From contig CAYPQK010000034.1 of assembly GCA_964412895.1 (NCBI GenBank), positions 1 through 27,538 on the forward strand: DNA of 27,538 bases. Direction: 5' to 3'. The translations under genes and the position numbers were made by a program. The notes under the pieces were generated by a model, which was given only the letters and a program-made list of their open reading frames with translations, did no database searches and had not been told where the DNA came from. Every line of letters starts with the position of its first letter. Within the stretch, counting starts at the first letter, position 1. This document shows positions 8,411-16,061 of this stretch, in pieces. Source of the stretch: CALMRE01 sp964412895. Its GTDB lineage: Bacteria; UBP6; UBA1177; JAKLFG01.

Positions 8411-8430
8411 TTCATTTGAGTTTCATTTGA
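8411..8430. repeat. 9-bp direct repeat at 11-bp period
   Basis: TTCATTTGA occurs at 8411-8419 and again at 8422-8430. The 11-bp period is one helical turn, as seen in direct-repeat binding sites of response regulators. It lies about 30 bp upstream of the predicted protease -35 box. Confidence 0.4.
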
Positions 8431-8460
8431 TGCCGTTGCCGGGGGGACAAAAGATTTCTT

Positions 8461-8488
8461 TTGATTCTCGCTTTATTCCTATTACAAT
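8461..8488 (+). promoter_or_regulatory. Predicted promoter of the serine protease gene
   Basis: TTGATT (8461-8466), a 16-bp spacer and TACAAT (8483-8488). The predicted transcript start near 8495 would fall inside the GGAGGT that precedes the ATG at 8507. This favours translation from the ATG at 8531, which has its own GGAGGA. Confidence 0.45.
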
Positions 8489-8530
8489 GGCGGAGGTAGA
8501 TCGTTTATGGGACATCTGTGGAGGATCATC

Positions 8531-10318
8531 ATGAGAGCGACCATCCTGTTGCTGATGCTCTTTGCCTGCGTGACTATCGCGGCCGACCGCGTCACCATTC
8601 CCGCGATGCGGATACTGATGCCCGATCCGATGGGTCCGCTCGGCCCCTTCGAGTCGGAAGAGCCGACACCCTATGTGGTCAACGGCGATGAGACCGACTA
8701 CCTTATATATAAGAGCGTCATCGGCATCATGTCGGGCGGATCGCTCTGCACCGCGACCCTCATCGACGCCGAGGTCCTGCTGACGGCGGGCCACTGCGTC
8801 TATCTCTACGAGGACAATCAGCTGGTCATCGACTCGATATCGAACCCCGGCGATGTGACCGTGAAGGGGGGCGCGAGCATCCTCTGGGGTGGCACGACGC
8901 TCGCCTACGGCAAGGCGGTGGTCAAGCACTCCACTTGGGTCGGCACGATCAACTCATACTCGGCGGTCGATCTGGCGCTCATACATCTCGACCGTAAGGT
9001 GACCTCGCTCGATCCGGTGCCGGTGCGAGAAGCTCCCGATGAATACGAAGGACAGGATGCGGTGGTGGTCGGCTATGGCATCACCAGTTCGGACGCCAAC
9101 GATTCGGGCATTCACCGCTGGGGTGAGACGACCATCCTCAACATGGGCACCATCATGGGCAAGCCGAACCTTTTCGAGATAGGCAACCCGGCGGGCGTCT
9201 GTCAGGGCGACTCGGGCGGCCCGCTCCTTACCCAGCAGAACGGCGGCGATGTGGTGTCGGGCGTCGCCTCGTTCGTGGCCGGTTCCTGCTCGGCGTCGAG
9301 CGGCAGTTACCACACCCGCACGCTTCCCTACCGCGACTGGATAGAATCGGTGATCCAGCAGTTCACCGGGCACGGCTTCATCAGCGCCGGCACCTGCGGC
9401 GACGGCGACGATGTCTGCAGCGCGGGCCAGACCAAGAACTGCAGCGAGCTCGACGCGCACTACGCCTCCGGTGCGGCCCCCTGCAACGCCGGCTGTTACT
9501 GGTGGGACATATCGGTCTGTGAACCGTTGTGCGGCGACGATTTCGTCCTGCCGCCCGAGCCGTGCGAGATCGGCGATACGGTTGACTGCGGCACGCTGGG
9601 CGCCTTCCTGCCGGGGACCAATGCCACCTGCAGGGGCGACTGTTCCGGCTACGATACCGCGGCATGCACCGTCACCGTCTGCGGCGACGGCGTCAAGGAG
9701 GGGAACGAATTCTGCGATACCCAGTTGACCTCCTGCGAGACGCTCGGCAGTTACGACAAGAACAGCTACGCCCGCTGCAAGAGTAACTGCACCGGATTCG
9801 ATATCGCCGACTGCGACAGCCAGACCATCGTCTGCGGCAACGATATGGTCGACCCGCTCGAACAGTGCGACGACGGCAACACCGTGAGCGGCGACGGGTG
9901 CTCCTCGAAGTGCAAGGAAGAGACGCTGCCCGATGTCGATACGGCGGTGCCCGACGATACCGTGACCGACGAAGATCAGTCCGATCAGACAGATCAGACG
10001 GATCAGTCAATTGTCGACAACACCGTCACCGACGACACCGTCACTCCCGACAACGACCCGGGCGCGGTCTGCGGCAACGGCGAGAAAGAGGGGACCGAAG
10101 AGTGCGACGACGGCAATCTCATCCCCGGCGATACCTGCAACCCCGACTGCACCCTGCCCGAAGTGGCCGCCGCCACCTGCGGCAACGGCGTACTTGAGTC
10201 GGGCGAGACCTGCGACGACGGCAACCTGAACCCCGGCGACGGCTGCGAACCCGACTGTACCCTGACCAAGAAAGTGCTGCACCGTTCGTCGGACGGCTGC
10301 GCGCTGACCGTGTTGTAG
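8531..10318 (+). CDS. Secreted trypsin-like (S1) serine protease with Cys-rich repeats
   Basis: The 595-residue protein starts with a signal peptide (MRATILLLMLFAC...). It may be cut by signal peptidase I after the Ala pair near residue 20; a lipoprotein reading at Cys13 is also possible. The S1 fold carries the triad H88 (TAGHC), D147 (VDLALIHL) and S228 (QGDSGGP). The residue six before the serine, the S1-pocket position, is Gly222, so trypsin-like Arg/Lys preference is unlikely. Residues 289 to about 465 hold three six-Cys modules and one short Myxococcus-type four-Cys repeat. An Asp/Thr/Gln linker (about 467-512) and two more four-Cys repeats of the CGNG..E.CDDGN type follow. The tail ends SSDGCALTVL. 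The ATG at 8531 is preferred over 8507 because the predicted promoter would leave the upstream ribosome site untranscribed. Substrate unknown. Confidence 0.88.
   Translation: MRATILLLMLFACVTIAADRVTIPAMRILMPDPMGPLGPFESEEPTPYVVNGDETDYLIYKSVIGIMSGGSLCTATLIDAEVLLTAGHCVYLYEDNQLVIDSISNPGDVTVKGGASILWGGTTLAYGKAVVKHSTWVGTINSYSAVDLALIHLDRKVTSLDPVPVREAPDEYEGQDAVVVGYGITSSDANDSGIHRWGETTILNMGTIMGKPNLFEIGNPAGVCQGDSGGPLLTQQNGGDVVSGVASFVAGSCSASSGSYHTRTLPYRDWIESVIQQFTGHGFISAGTCGDGDDVCSAGQTKNCSELDAHYASGAAPCNAGCYWWDISVCEPLCGDDFVLPPEPCEIGDTVDCGTLGAFLPGTNATCRGDCSGYDTAACTVTVCGDGVKEGNEFCDTQLTSCETLGSYDKNSYARCKSNCTGFDIADCDSQTIVCGNDMVDPLEQCDDGNTVSGDGCSSKCKEETLPDVDTAVPDDTVTDEDQSDQTDQTDQSIVDNTVTDDTVTPDNDPGAVCGNGEKEGTEECDDGNLIPGDTCNPDCTLPEVAAATCGNGVLESGETCDDGNLNPGDGCEPDCTLTKKVLHRSSDGCALTVL
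9974..10009 (+). repeat. Four tandem 9-bp units coding DQ(S/T)
   Basis: Four successive GATCAGNNN units encode DQS-DQT-DQT-DQS in the acidic linker of the protease. The first six bases are identical in all four, which suggests recent slippage expansion. Units are multiples of three, so length change would keep the frame. Confidence 0.75.
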
Positions 10319-10327
10319 GGAATCCGT

Positions 10328-10900
10328 ATGCCGCGTAACTTTTGCTGTGACATCCTACCCGAGATAAAAGAACGCTGGTCGATGCGCGCCCTGTCGGCCG
10401 AACCGCTCCCCAACTACGACATTACCGCCATCTGCGAGGCGGCGCGCTACGCCCCGTCGTGTTTCAACGAACAGCCGTGGCGCTTTATGATCGCGACGAC
10501 GGCCTCCGACCTTGAGCGGTTCCGTGGATTTCTCACGCCGAAGAACCGTCGCTGGGCGGGTGTCGCTCCGGCACTTCTGCTCATCCTCGCCAAGAAGATA
10601 TTCGCCCAGAGCGGCAAGCCGAACCGCTGGGCGCCGTTCGACACCGGCACCGCGTGGGGCTACCTGACCATCGAGGCGTGGCGGCGCGGCATCGTCGCCC
10701 ACGGCATGGGTGGCTTCGACGCGGAGAAGGTGCGTATGGAGTTGAAGATACCCGACGATATCGAGATCATCGCGATGGCGGCGCTCGGTTATCCGGGCGA
10801 TACGGCGAAGCTGGCCGACGAATTCCGCGACGGCGAGAAACCGGGCGAACGGCGGCCGCAGGCCGACACGATGCTCAGCCCCGATCACTTCACGAGGTAG
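10328..10900 (+). CDS. Nitroreductase-family FMN protein
   Basis: Members of this family use FMN and NAD(P)H to reduce nitro compounds, quinones or related acceptors. The 190-residue protein has the N-terminal FMN-phosphate motif ERWSMRALS, then ARYAPSCFNEQPWRF, the standard A..APS..N.QPWRF segment, and near the C-terminus GYPGD. It lacks a signal peptide and should be a cytoplasmic homodimer. The ATG at 10328 has AGGGA six bases upstream. It begins only 9 bases after the protease gene and may be co-transcribed with it, although nothing links the functions. The substrate cannot be told from sequence. Confidence 0.88.
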   Translation: MPRNFCCDILPEIKERWSMRALSAEPLPNYDITAICEAARYAPSCFNEQPWRFMIATTASDLERFRGFLTPKNRRWAGVAPALLLILAKKIFAQSGKPNRWAPFDTGTAWGYLTIEAWRRGIVAHGMGGFDAEKVRMELKIPDDIEIIAMAALGYPGDTAKLADEFRDGEKPGERRPQADTMLSPDHFTR

Positions 10901-10903
10901 CCG

Positions 10904-11095
10904 ATGTGTCCGCTGCGCACCCCTGAGAACATCGCCATCATCATATCGTTCTTCGTACTGCTTATCCTTATCGATGTCGCGCAACGGTTCGTGAAGGACC
11001 CGCAGGCGAAAAAGGCGCTCAAGATACTCGACATCGTCCTCTATGTCGGCGCGTTCCTCTTTGTCGCGTCGCTCTATCTGCGTCAGTTCTGCTGA
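10904..11095 (+). CDS. Small two-helix membrane protein
   Basis: A 63-residue protein with two hydrophobic segments, about residues 9-25 (IAIIISFFVLLILIDVA) and 42-59 (ILDIVLYVGAFLFVASLY), joined by a basic loop (QRFVKDPQAKKALK). The loop charge suggests both ends face the periplasm, by the positive-inside rule. The start is 3 bases after the nitroreductase stop and has GAGGT five bases upstream, within that gene. The last 13 bases overlap the end of the convergent rlmL gene. No family is recognised; function unknown. Confidence 0.65.
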   Translation: MCPLRTPENIAIIISFFVLLILIDVAQRFVKDPQAKKALKILDIVLYVGAFLFVASLYLRQFC

Positions 11096-12237
11096 TCTTT
11101 CCGGTTCCTGCCCGCCACCATCTTGTATTCGAACAGGCGGCACTCGATCGCCCCGTTGAAAAGCGGTATCCGGCGCGAGGTGGCAAGGCCGATCGATTTG
11201 GCCATCTGCAGGTCGGCGGTGAAAAGGTAGGCGGTCCAGCCGCTGAAATTCTTCTTCAGTGTATCGCCCAACAGCGGGTAAAGCTCCTGTAGTAGTGCCT
11301 TGTCGCCCATCCGTTCGCCGTAGGGAAGGTTGGCGATGAGGATCCCCGTTTCGGCCGGTGCGGAGATGTTCCGGATATCGGCCTGCGTCAACGACACCGC
11401 ATCCGCCAGACCCGCCTCTTCAAGATTGAGTCGTGCCGTCTCCAGCGCCTCGGCCGAGATGTCGCTGCCGAAAATAGGCAGGGAGGCGTCGTCCTTTTCG
11501 CCCGCTATCGCCTGTGCGGAGATCTCTTTCCAGCTCTTCGCGTCGAAATTCTTCAACTTCTGGAAAGCGAAGCTACGCGAAATGCCCGGCGCGATACCCA
11601 GCGCCATCTGCGCCGCTTCGATGAGAAAAGTGCCGCTGCCGCACATCGGGTCGAGGAGGGGAGTGCCCGGCTGCCAGCCGGCGAGTGCGAGAATGCCCGC
11701 CGCCAGATTCTCCCGGATCGGGGCGGCGCCGGTGTGCTGACGGATGCCGCGCTTAAATAAGGTGTCGCCCGAGGTGTCGAGCGACAATGTCATGCGCGAT
11801 TCCTCCAGCAGGCCGTGGATGCGGATGTCGGGATTGCTCGTGTCGACGCTCGGCCGCTCGCCCGTGAGGCGGCGGAAGCGGTCGCAGATCGCATCTTTTA
11901 TCCGCAGTCCGGCGAAATTGAGGCTCTTGAGCGGGCACTTGATGCCGACCATGTTGACGCGGATGGTGCGCGTCACGGCGAACCACTCTTCCCACGGCAG
12001 GGCCGCGGCGGTGTCGTAGATGTCCTGCTCGGAGCGGTAGTCGGCGACGGCGATACGCCACTGGATGCGGCTGGCGATACGGCTGTGGAGGTCGGCGCGG
12101 TAACAGAGCGGCAGGTTGCCTTCGAAGTGGACGCCCCCTTCATCGAGGCGCACTTCGGCCGCGCCCAGAGCGGTCAGTTCGTTACTGAGCACCACTTCCA
12201 GTCCGCGCGGGCAGGAGGCGAAGAAATGTTCGGTCAT
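11083..12237 (-). CDS. rlmL: THUMP-domain 23S rRNA guanine-N2 methyltransferase (RlmL-type)
   Basis: The 384-residue protein matches the N-terminal half of E. coli RlmKL, which methylates G2445 of 23S rRNA. It starts FFASCPRGLE, with the ferredoxin-like and THUMP domains to about 155. The linker LDTSGDTLFKRGIR..GAAPIRE follows, then a Rossmann methyltransferase domain. SAM-binding motif I is DPMCGSG at 196-202 and catalytic motif IV is NLPYGER at 303-309. The RlmK half found in gamma-proteobacteria is absent, as in stand-alone homologues such as B. subtilis YpsC. The exact target guanine is inferred from similarity. The ATG at 12237 gives the family N-terminus but has no good ribosome site. 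It is divergent from the tandem lipoprotein pair and overlaps the small membrane-protein gene by 13 bases. Confidence 0.9.
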   Translation of the reverse strand: MTEHFFASCPRGLEVVLSNELTALGAAEVRLDEGGVHFEGNLPLCYRADLHSRIASRIQWRIAVADYRSEQDIYDTAAALPWEEWFAVTRTIRVNMVGIKCPLKSLNFAGLRIKDAICDRFRRLTGERPSVDTSNPDIRIHGLLEESRMTLSLDTSGDTLFKRGIRQHTGAAPIRENLAAGILALAGWQPGTPLLDPMCGSGTFLIEAAQMALGIAPGISRSFAFQKLKNFDAKSWKEISAQAIAGEKDDASLPIFGSDISAEALETARLNLEEAGLADAVSLTQADIRNISAPAETGILIANLPYGERMGDKALLQELYPLLGDTLKKNFSGWTAYLFTADLQMAKSIGLATSRRIPLFNGAIECRLFEYKMVAGRNRKDQQN

Positions 12238-12267
12238 GAGGGGGTTCCGTCCAAATTCACTCGGGCG

Positions 12268-12296
12268 ATAGTAGGCGATACGGCGAAGCTAGTCAA
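12268..12296 (-). promoter_or_regulatory. Predicted promoter of rlmL
   Basis: Read on the minus strand: TTGACT (12291-12296), a 17-bp spacer and TACTAT (12268-12273). The predicted start of transcription is about 23 bases before the ATG. Confidence 0.45.
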
Positions 12297-12334
12297 GGTA
12301 ATGTCGCCGTTTGGAAAAAAGTCGGTTCATCCTA

Positions 12335-12362
12335 TTGCAATGGAAATTGAATATGTTACAAT
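12335..12362 (+). promoter_or_regulatory. Predicted promoter of the tandem lipoprotein operon
   Basis: TTGCAA (12335-12340), a 16-bp spacer and TACAAT (12357-12362). It is followed at the expected distance by the G-rich ribosome site and ATG at 12398. Confidence 0.5.
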
Positions 12363-12397
12363 CGCCCCAGATCAAGGTTCAGAACGGGGGTCATTCC

Positions 12398-13573
12398 ATG
12401 CGAGCGACGCTCTTATTTTTCGTCATGTCGTTGCTGTTCATCGGGTGTACGCCGTGCGATATGGATTGGGAAGATGAGCCGCATGAGGCTGGGCCCGACT
12501 ACGACTACGACTATGATCACGATTACGATTACGATCACTACCACGATTATGATTATCCCGATGAGGATATTCCGCCCGCTTGCAAACTGGACGATACTTT
12601 CTTTGACGGGACCAAACGGACGAAAATGATTCCGGCTGAATGGACCTCCTACTTCACCATGAAGATGATGGGACTTATTAATGATGCCGATGATTACGAT
12701 CCAGATTATGCGTTCTTGATAAAAACACATGCCACGCTGAAAGGAACCGATTATAATCTTGGCGATAATTACGGTATGTATATGCGCGACACCATCACGA
12801 CTGATCTTGGCGAAGAAGTCCCCATGATTGTGGCGACCGGTGTTGGCAATCTTACTTGGCCGATCACCAATAGGCTTGCGTCGTTGTGGGCGGCTCAGAC
12901 CGCCATCGCCGTCGATGATCTTCTGACATGGAAGACGCAGGCGCTACTCGAAAATATGACCGGTGTCGATGTCGAAGGCACCTATGAGGTCATGATATTC
13001 GAGGTTTGGATTGAAATTGCTAGTTCCTTTCAATACACCCGCATGGAATGTGTTCGTGGTATTTCGGCGATGGATGAGGATAATGTCGCTTATGATGGAG
13101 GCTTATTCGTCTGTGTTGACAAAAACACCGAGTGGATGATCGGCGAGCAGATGAAGATGATGGATTATTCACGGATGCTCGATCAGGATGCCGATATTAT
13201 TGCGGTATTGAACGAAGGGCTGACGCCGGAAGACCCGGATTATCGTACCGATGTATGTCAATGCTGGAAGCGTGACGGGGTAACACTGATGGATTGCGAA
13301 GATATGATACATGAGGTCAGTGATGGCGATGCGCCAGACGACGATGCGGTGCCGGACGATGATGCGATGACTCCCGACGACGATGTGCTGGTCGTTGGGT
13401 GCGGCAATGGTATCCTTGAGGCAGGAGAGGAGTGCGACGCGGGGATGAGCATCCCGTGCGCCGAACTTGATCCGGTGCTGTATCCCACCGGCGACGCTCC
13501 ATGCAAGGACGACTGCTCCGGCTGGGATGTGACCGTCTGCATCGAACAGAACAACGGTAACGACGACGAATAG
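12398..13573 (+). CDS. Lipoprotein of unknown family with Asp/Tyr tract and C-terminal six-Cys module
   Basis: The 391-residue protein has a lipoprotein signal with lipobox FIGC (Cys17). A tract of alternating Asp and Tyr/His follows (34-53). A core of about 240 residues (62 to about 305) is shared with the next gene. It includes PAEW..YF..KM, DATLK/HATLK..YNLGD.YGMY, EQMKMM.YS and RMECVRG, with several conserved Cys. An acidic PDDD linker then leads to one six-Cys module (C335-C381) also found in the protease and the lipoprotein at 16058. No known family is recognised. The ATG at 12398 starts the signal peptide and has GGGGG seven bases upstream; an in-frame upstream ATG at 12311 would add 29 non-signal residues and lies before the predicted promoter. 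Codons are visibly more A/T-ending than in neighbouring genes. Confidence 0.8.
   Translation: MRATLLFFVMSLLFIGCTPCDMDWEDEPHEAGPDYDYDYDHDYDYDHYHDYDYPDEDIPPACKLDDTFFDGTKRTKMIPAEWTSYFTMKMMGLINDADDYDPDYAFLIKTHATLKGTDYNLGDNYGMYMRDTITTDLGEEVPMIVATGVGNLTWPITNRLASLWAAQTAIAVDDLLTWKTQALLENMTGVDVEGTYEVMIFEVWIEIASSFQYTRMECVRGISAMDEDNVAYDGGLFVCVDKNTEWMIGEQMKMMDYSRMLDQDADIIAVLNEGLTPEDPDYRTDVCQCWKRDGVTLMDCEDMIHEVSDGDAPDDDAVPDDDAMTPDDDVLVVGCGNGILEAGEECDAGMSIPCAELDPVLYPTGDAPCKDDCSGWDVTVCIEQNNGNDDE
12497..12556 (+). repeat. GAYTAY hexanucleotide tract coding Asp-Tyr/His alternation
   Basis: Twenty codons alternate Asp with Tyr or His (DYDYDYDHDYDYDHYHDYDY). The paralogous next gene keeps only DYYDYDE at this place, so the tract seems to expand and contract in frame. 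A metal-binding or extended stalk role is possible. Confidence 0.75.
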
Positions 13574-13583
13574 GAGGAACGCC

Positions 13584-14573
13584 GTGAGAAAAGAATTCGT
13601 TCTTTTCGCTCTACTAGCGATGGTCGCCTTCATCGGATGCAAAGGCAACGAGACGACGCCGGAAGATGATGAAGATCGTTATGAAGGGGAAGGATGTGCT
13701 ATCGACGAAGGTTTTGATTATTATGATTATGATGAACCCTGCTATGTGCCGGACGATGATGTTGATATTACCTGCGGTTCGTTGACCGATGAATTTTTTG
13801 CAGATATGCCGGCCGAGTGGGAAGCATATTTCAGACTCAAGATGTCGGGCATCATCAACGACGAAAATAATCAGGACCCCGACTTTGCATTTTTGACAAG
13901 AATCGATGCGACGCTGAAAAGCGAGCAGTACAACTTGGGCGATCTCTACGGCATGTATACGCGCTCTTCGGTTCAGGATGTCGAAGGCAACACCTATCCC
14001 GCGGTCCTCGCGGTGGGCGTCGGCAACAGGACCGATCCCGTCCCCAATAAACTTATCTCAATTTGGGCCGGACAGACCTTCGTGGCTGTGGATGACCTGT
14101 TGGCGTGGAAAGCAGAGCAGGAATCGCAAGGTTACGGCGATGTGACCATTTCTGGGACCGCGCAGGTCAGCGTGTTCGAGGTCTGGCTAGAAATATCCGG
14201 TTCGAGTCAATATACTCGCATGGAATGTGTTCGTGGCCTGTCGGCGATGAATGGCGAGGGGATCGCCTACGACGGCAAGATGTATTTTTGCACACTGGGC
14301 AACACCGAATGGGCCGTCGGCGAGCAGATGAAGATGATGCAATATTCCAAGATGATCGACGACCCGGTCGAACTGCTCGCGGTGCTGAATGAAGGGTTGA
14401 CGAGCGAAGACCCGGAGTACCGCACAGACCTGTGTCGTTGCTACGAGTCGGACGGCGTGACGCCGATGGACTGCGAGGCGATGAAGGACGAATTCGGCAT
14501 CGGCGAACTGTCCGACGACGATGCGCTCCTCACCGACGAAACGCCCGACGACGATGTGCTGATATCCGACTAA
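13584..14573 (+). CDS. Lipoprotein paralogous to the preceding gene, lacking the six-Cys module
   Basis: The 329-residue protein has lipobox FIGC at Cys19, a short acidic stalk with a DYYDYDE remnant, and the same core of about 230 residues as the preceding lipoprotein, for example RMECVRGLSAMN and AVLNEGLTSEDPEYRTD. Core cysteines are conserved in both. It stops at an acidic linker (TPDDDVLISD) exactly where the sister protein continues into its six-Cys module. The GTG start is 10 bases after the upstream stop and has AGGAGGA at 5-6 base spacing, so the two form an operon. No known family is recognised. Codon use is closer to the genome norm than in its sister, which suggests separate histories or different constraint. 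Function unknown; outer-membrane or surface location inferred. Confidence 0.8.
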   Translation: MRKEFVLFALLAMVAFIGCKGNETTPEDDEDRYEGEGCAIDEGFDYYDYDEPCYVPDDDVDITCGSLTDEFFADMPAEWEAYFRLKMSGIINDENNQDPDFAFLTRIDATLKSEQYNLGDLYGMYTRSSVQDVEGNTYPAVLAVGVGNRTDPVPNKLISIWAGQTFVAVDDLLAWKAEQESQGYGDVTISGTAQVSVFEVWLEISGSSQYTRMECVRGLSAMNGEGIAYDGKMYFCTLGNTEWAVGEQMKMMQYSKMIDDPVELLAVLNEGLTSEDPEYRTDLCRCYESDGVTPMDCEAMKDEFGIGELSDDDALLTDETPDDDVLISD

Positions 14574-14587
14574 GTTTTCAGTTCTCC

Positions 14588-14616
14588 TTGCCATTTTGCT
14601 CAAAAACCGCTACATT
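14588..14616 (+). promoter_or_regulatory. Predicted promoter of the MFS transporter operon
   Basis: TTGCCA (14588-14593), a 17-bp spacer and TACATT (14611-14616), between the tandem lipoprotein stop and the transporter start. No terminator hairpin is visible before it, so read-through from the lipoprotein pair is possible. Confidence 0.4.
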
Positions 14617-14648
14617 CTCCCGGTACGGATTCTTAACGGGGAGAACCA

Positions 14649-16061
14649 ATGACCGATCAGGCGCCGCAAGGCGGATTTAAAACTATCTTGAACGAGATCA
14701 CGCAGCCGTTCATCGATCTGGGCAAGACCTCGCGCGCCCTCTTCGGGGTGAACCTCACGAGCATGCTCGAAGGGCTGACCTATTTCGGCGTGCTGACGCT
14801 GCTCGCCATCTTCTTCAACGAATCGATGGGACTCGACGATGTGACGGCGGGCCGCACCATCGGGATACTCACCGCTGGCATCACCATCGCGATGATGTTC
14901 CTCGGCGCCACGGTCGACTGGATCGGCATCCGCAAGGCGCTCCTCATATCGCTCGCCCTGATGGCGGTGGGCCGCGCCATAGTGACCATCGCCCCGGAAC
15001 TCGGCGCGACCGGTCCGTGGGCGGGGGCGCACCTGATCGCCCTGTTCGGCATATTCTTTGTCGTGCTCGGCTACGGCATCTACCAGCCGGCCCTCTACGC
15101 CGGTGTCAAGATGTTCACCAACGCCAAAACCGCCGCGATGGGCTACGCGATGCTCTATGCGCTGATGAACCTCGGCGGGTTCCTGCCGGGGCTCCTGTCG
15201 CCGCCGCTACGCAAGGCGTTCGAGATAAAGGGGGTCTTCTGGTTCTATGTCGCCATCACCATCATTGAGATAGCGCTTATTTCCATCATCATGTCGAAGC
15301 GGGCGATAGCGGCGGCCGAGGCGCAGGCGAAAGCCGACGATGCTCCCGCGGGGGGCGCGGCGTCCGACGAGCCCGACGAAATGGCGGGAAAGTCGGTGAA
15401 AGAGCGCTTCGTCTACTACCTCAAGCATTTCCCCTTCACCGATCTGCGCTTCATGTACTTCATTTTCATACTCATCCCGGTTCAGACGCTCTTCGCCCAC
15501 AACTGGCTCACCATACCGCAGTACACCAGCCGCGCGTTCGGCGGCGTGGTGAGCGACAACTTCGAGTTCTTCAGCAATCTCAATCCCATTCTGATATTCT
15601 TCCTGACGCCGATGGTGGCGGCGCTCACCGTGAAGCGCAACACCTACACGATGATGATCGCGGGGACCTTCGTGATGGCGTCGCCCACCTTCATACTCGC
15701 CCTCGGGCCGCGCTTCGAGACGCTCATGGCGTATCTGGTCATCATGAGTATCGGCGAGGCGATGTGGCAGCCGCGGTTCCTCCAGTGGGTCGCCGAGATA
15801 GCGCCCAAGAACATGACCGGCATCTACATGGGGATCGGGCAGTTCCCGTGGTTCCTGACCAAGGTCGTGACCGCGATGTATTCGGGGTGGTTCCTCATGA
15901 ACTACTGTCCCGACAACACGCCGCGCGAGATGCTCAACACCGAGTCGATGTGGCTCATCTACGGCTTCATCGCGCTGATATCGCCCATCGGACTGGTGCT
16001 GGCGCGCGGCTGGATGCAGAAAGGATTCAAGACCAAACATACCGAAGGGGGTGCAGCATGA
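14649..16061 (+). CDS. Major facilitator superfamily transporter, peptide-transporter-like
   Basis: The 470-residue inner-membrane protein has about 12 hydrophobic segments with a charged central loop (about 218-257, rich in Ala, Lys, Asp and Glu). The segment GYGIYQPALYAGVKMFTNA followed by YALMNLGGFLPGLLSPPLRK resembles the middle of the first half of proton-dependent oligopeptide (POT) transporters. This is a weak family hint, not a substrate assignment. DWIGIRK after the third helix fits the MFS loop 2-3 motif. The start has GGGGAG five bases upstream. Its stop overlaps the start of the next gene in ATGA (16058-16061), so the two are translationally coupled. A transporter paired with a surface lipoprotein suggests uptake of something the lipoprotein binds or senses; that is inference. 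Confidence 0.85.
   Translation: MTDQAPQGGFKTILNEITQPFIDLGKTSRALFGVNLTSMLEGLTYFGVLTLLAIFFNESMGLDDVTAGRTIGILTAGITIAMMFLGATVDWIGIRKALLISLALMAVGRAIVTIAPELGATGPWAGAHLIALFGIFFVVLGYGIYQPALYAGVKMFTNAKTAAMGYAMLYALMNLGGFLPGLLSPPLRKAFEIKGVFWFYVAITIIEIALISIIMSKRAIAAAEAQAKADDAPAGGAASDEPDEMAGKSVKERFVYYLKHFPFTDLRFMYFIFILIPVQTLFAHNWLTIPQYTSRAFGGVVSDNFEFFSNLNPILIFFLTPMVAALTVKRNTYTMMIAGTFVMASPTFILALGPRFETLMAYLVIMSIGEAMWQPRFLQWVAEIAPKNMTGIYMGIGQFPWFLTKVVTAMYSGWFLMNYCPDNTPREMLNTESMWLIYGFIALISPIGLVLARGWMQKGFKTKHTEGGAA

Noticed and set aside
8340..8534. 64-codon plus-strand frame in the region before the protease
   Set aside because: It spans the predicted protease promoter, has no ribosome site and no protein-like composition. 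The stretch is better explained as regulatory DNA.
8478..12343. Shared 13-mer CCTATT(A/G)CAATGG upstream of the protease and of the tandem lipoproteins
   Set aside because: In one place it covers a -10 box and in the other a -35 box, so it is probably coincidence rather than a common site.
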